A stretch of DNA of 6,010 nucleotides from JAMLGJ01 sp047972145 (lineage in GTDB: Bacteria > Actinomycetota > Acidimicrobiia > Acidimicrobiales > Microtrichaceae): positions 1 through 6,010 of the forward strand of contig JBKEAI010000185.1 of assembly GCA_047972145.1 (NCBI GenBank). The letters are read 5' to 3'. The notes below the pieces were generated by a model. It made no database searches, had not been told where the DNA came from, and worked only from the letters and a program-made list of their open reading frames with translations. Positions 4,539 through 6,010 of the stretch are shown piece after piece (positions within the stretch are counted from its first letter, which is position 1; every line of letters starts with the position of its first letter). Position numbers and translations under genes: made by a program.

Positions 4539-6010
4539 ATGCGCGTCGGGGTCGATACAGGGGGCACCTTCACCGACGTGGTCGCCGCGGATGGAACGAT
4601 CGCGAAGGTGCCTTCGACGCCTGTGGACCCGGGCGAAGCGGTGCGAACCGCCAGCCGGGCCGTGCTCGCCGCGGCCGCGGGTGATGATGCGGCCGGAGGT
4701 GATGATGCGGCCGGGGGTGACCCGGCGAACGGAAGTGTTGCGGCGACCGAGTGTGATGGGGCAGCCGGGGGTGACAGGGTGGCTGGGGATGACGGATCGC
4801 GTCCGAGCGCGCTGGCGCACGGCACGACCGTGGCCACCAATGCGCTCCTGGAGCGGCGCGGGGCGGCGGTCTGGTTGGTCACCGACGAGGGTTTCGCCGA
4901 CGTGATCGAGATCGCCCGCCAGGATCGCCCCTCGCTGTACGACCTCTGGGCGGACCGTCCCGCGCCGTTGGTGCCGCGGGAGCGACGTCTGGAGGTCACC
5001 GGTCGCCTCGGTCCCGACGGTGACGAGCTCACGCCACTCGATCTGGCACCGCTGATCGAGGCTCTGTTGACCGGCATGGAAGGGGCGGGCCAACAGGCGG
5101 CCGGCACGGAGGCACCCGTCACGAATGCGGCGGGCACCGAAGCGGCCGGCTCTCAAGCCGTAGCGGCCGGCTCTCAAGCCGTCGCGGTCTGCCTGTTGCA
5201 CAGCGACCTCAACCCCGCCCATGAACGTGCGGTCGCCGACGCGCTCGAAGCGCTCGGACCGTTGGACATCTCGCTGTCGGTCGATGTGTCACCGCAGTTC
5301 CGTGAGTACGAGCGGACGGTCACCACCGTTCTCAACGCGTACCTGCGGCCGGTGTGCAGGGCCTATCTCACGGGGTTGGAAGATATGGCCGACGAGGTGT
5401 CGGTGATGACCTCCGCGGGTGGCCTCGTGCCGGTGGTCCGCGGTGCGCAGGTGCCGGTGTCGTTGCTGTTGTCGGGTCCTGCCGGCGGTGTGGAGGCAGG
5501 CGCCGCGGCGGCCGTGGCGAGCGGGTTCCCCGATGCGGTCACCTTCGACATGGGAGGTACCAGCACCGACGTGTGCCTGGTGCGCGGCGGGGTTCCCGAC
5601 CCGGCGGGAGAGCGGGTCGTCGGCGGGTATCCCATCCGCCAACCATCGCTCGACGTGCACACTATCGGGGCCGGTGGAGGGTCGATCGCAGCGGTGGATG
5701 CCGGCGGAGCGTTGCGGGTGGGCCCGCGCAGTGCGGGGGCCGAGCCGGGGCCCGCATGCTACGGCAAGGGTGGGGTCGAGCCGACGGTCACCGACGCGAA
5801 CCTGGTGGCGGGTCGCCTGGGCGAAGGGGTCGAGTTGCCCGGCATCGGTGGGCTCGATGTGAATGCCGCCCGGGACGCACTCGATGCGGCAGGAGCATCT
5901 GCCGAGGGCGTGATCACGGTCGTCGACGCGGCGATGGAGGAGGCGGTGCGTGCGGTCTCGGTCGCCCGTGGGGTGGATCCAGCGGGTCTGGCTCTCGTCG
6001 CCTTCGGTGG
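4539..6010 (+). CDS. hyuA: Hydantoinase/oxoprolinase family protein, HyuA-type subunit (5' part, runs off right edge)
   Basis: ATP-dependent ring-opening or activating subunit of the N-methylhydantoinase A / 5-oxoprolinase / acetone carboxylase family, which normally works with a HyuB subunit. The first 490 codons are present; family members are usually about 650-700 residues. Motifs in order: phosphate loop VDTGGTFTD (5-13), KVPSTPVDPGEAV (23-35), HGTTVATNALLERRG (94-108), AVCLLHS (216-222), REYERT (255-260), SGPAGGVEAG, second phosphate loop DMGGTSTDV (337-345), TIGAGGGSIA (375-384), SAGAEPGPACYG (398-409) and PTVTDAN (415-421). The frame is bounded by TAG at 4527, so only GTG 4536 or ATG 4539 can start it; neither has a good Shine-Dalgarno. 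Two in-frame low-complexity repeat insertions (about 48-89 and 187-215) interrupt poorly conserved stretches, leaving the conserved blocks intact. Possible substrates include hydantoins, 5-oxoproline, caprolactam-like lactams or a ketone; sequence alone does not decide. hyuB is expected just downstream. Confidence 0.93.
   Translation, partial: MRVGVDTGGTFTDVVAADGTIAKVPSTPVDPGEAVRTASRAVLAAAAGDDAAGGDDAAGGDPANGSVAATECDGAAGGDRVAGDDGSRPSALAHGTTVATNALLERRGAAVWLVTDEGFADVIEIARQDRPSLYDLWADRPAPLVPRERRLEVTGRLGPDGDELTPLDLAPLIEALLTGMEGAGQQAAGTEAPVTNAAGTEAAGSQAVAAGSQAVAVCLLHSDLNPAHERAVADALEALGPLDISLSVDVSPQFREYERTVTTVLNAYLRPVCRAYLTGLEDMADEVSVMTSAGGLVPVVRGAQVPVSLLLSGPAGGVEAGAAAAVASGFPDAVTFDMGGTSTDVCLVRGGVPDPAGERVVGGYPIRQPSLDVHTIGAGGGSIAAVDAGGALRVGPRSAGAEPGPACYGKGGVEPTVTDANLVAGRLGEGVELPGIGGLDVNAARDALDAAGASAEGVITVVDAAMEEAVRAVSVARGVDPAGLALVAFG
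4680..4788 (+). repeat. In-frame 18-base tandem repeat (six degenerate units) inside hyuA
   Basis: Units of 18 bases start at 4681, 4699, 4717, 4735, 4753 and 4771. The first two, GTGATGATGCGGCCGGAG and its copy, differ at one base; units 5 and 6 keep the GTGA start and a GGGG end, while 3 and 4 are more diverged. Because 18 is a multiple of three, the frame is kept and the protein shows a hexapeptide period: GDDAAG, GDDAAG, GDPANG, SVAATE, CDGAAG, GDRVAG (residues 48-83). The array lies between the conserved PSTPVDP and HGTTVATN blocks, so it probably forms an exposed flexible loop. The mix of near-identical and decayed units suggests an old array with one recent duplication. Confidence 0.88.
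5097..5183 (+). repeat. Second in-frame repeat insertion in hyuA (21-base tandem pair plus partial units)
   Basis: Two adjacent 21-base units (5142-5162 and 5163-5183) are identical over their first 20 bases, GCGGCCGGCTCTCAAGCCGT, and differ only at the last. Upstream, related partial units begin with GCGGCCGGCAC at 5097 and GCGGCGGGCAC at 5127, giving an Ala/Gly/Thr/Glu/Gln-rich stretch (AAGTEA, AAGTEA, AAGSQAV, AAGSQAV). It sits directly before the conserved AVCLLHS strand (216-222), where family members normally have only a short turn. The frame is preserved. Confidence 0.85.

Noticed and set aside
4689..4714. CRISPR-like spaced repeats
   Set aside because: The repeats are directly tandem, in frame and without unique spacers, inside a protein-coding gene.
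4515..5222. Minus-strand open frames across hyuA, with a repeated peptide pattern
   Set aside because: The repeated pattern (for example TPGRIITSGR) is the antisense reading of the 18-base array; an 18-base period gives hexapeptides in all six frames. The conserved HyuA motifs are on the plus strand.

Overview
The window is a GC-rich, densely coding bacterial segment with four protein genes. It is probably actinobacterial. The main reasons are the homodimeric (AceE-type) pyruvate dehydrogenase E1, whose N-terminus reads like actinobacterial AceE, the strong GC bias at third codon positions, and an RNase HI that carries an extra C-terminal domain. A deep-branching, Acidimicrobiia-like lineage is possible, but that is an inference from general resemblance. 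No RNA genes, insertion sequences, CRISPR arrays or phage genes are visible.

Left part (1-1834, minus strand): the first 611 codons of aceE, the ThDP-dependent pyruvate dehydrogenase E1. The gene runs off the left edge with its C-terminal third missing. It starts at 1834 and is divergent from the next gene across a 76-base spacer (1835-1910) that holds a short inverted repeat.

Middle part (1911-3011, plus): a two-domain protein. The first ~138 residues are a complete RNase HI with all catalytic residues. They are followed by a ~70-residue disordered linker and a C-terminal Rossmann-like domain resembling the SLOG/YpsA nucleotide-binding superfamily. This fusion is the most unusual protein architecture in the window.

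Right part (3114-6010, plus): an amidase-signature hydrolase with a perfectly spaced Lys/cis-Ser/Ser triad. After 87 bases comes the first 490 codons of a HyuA-type ATP-dependent hydantoinase/oxoprolinase subunit, cut by the right edge. Together they suggest a small catabolic or salvage cluster for cyclic amides (hydantoins, lactams or 5-oxoproline), with the HyuB partner expected just outside the window. The substrate cannot be told from sequence alone.

Two details stand out in the right part. The hyuA reading frame carries two separate in-frame tandem-repeat insertions (18-base units near 4680-4788 and 21-base units near 5142-5183) that share the octamer GCGGCCGG and sit between conserved blocks of the family. 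Short regulatory-looking sequences also precede both genes: a tandemly duplicated Shine-Dalgarno before the amidase and a perfect 6-base dyad before hyuA. I found no clear candidate for an entirely new defence or mobile system; the RNase HI-SLOG fusion and the repeat-expanded HyuA are the points worth following.
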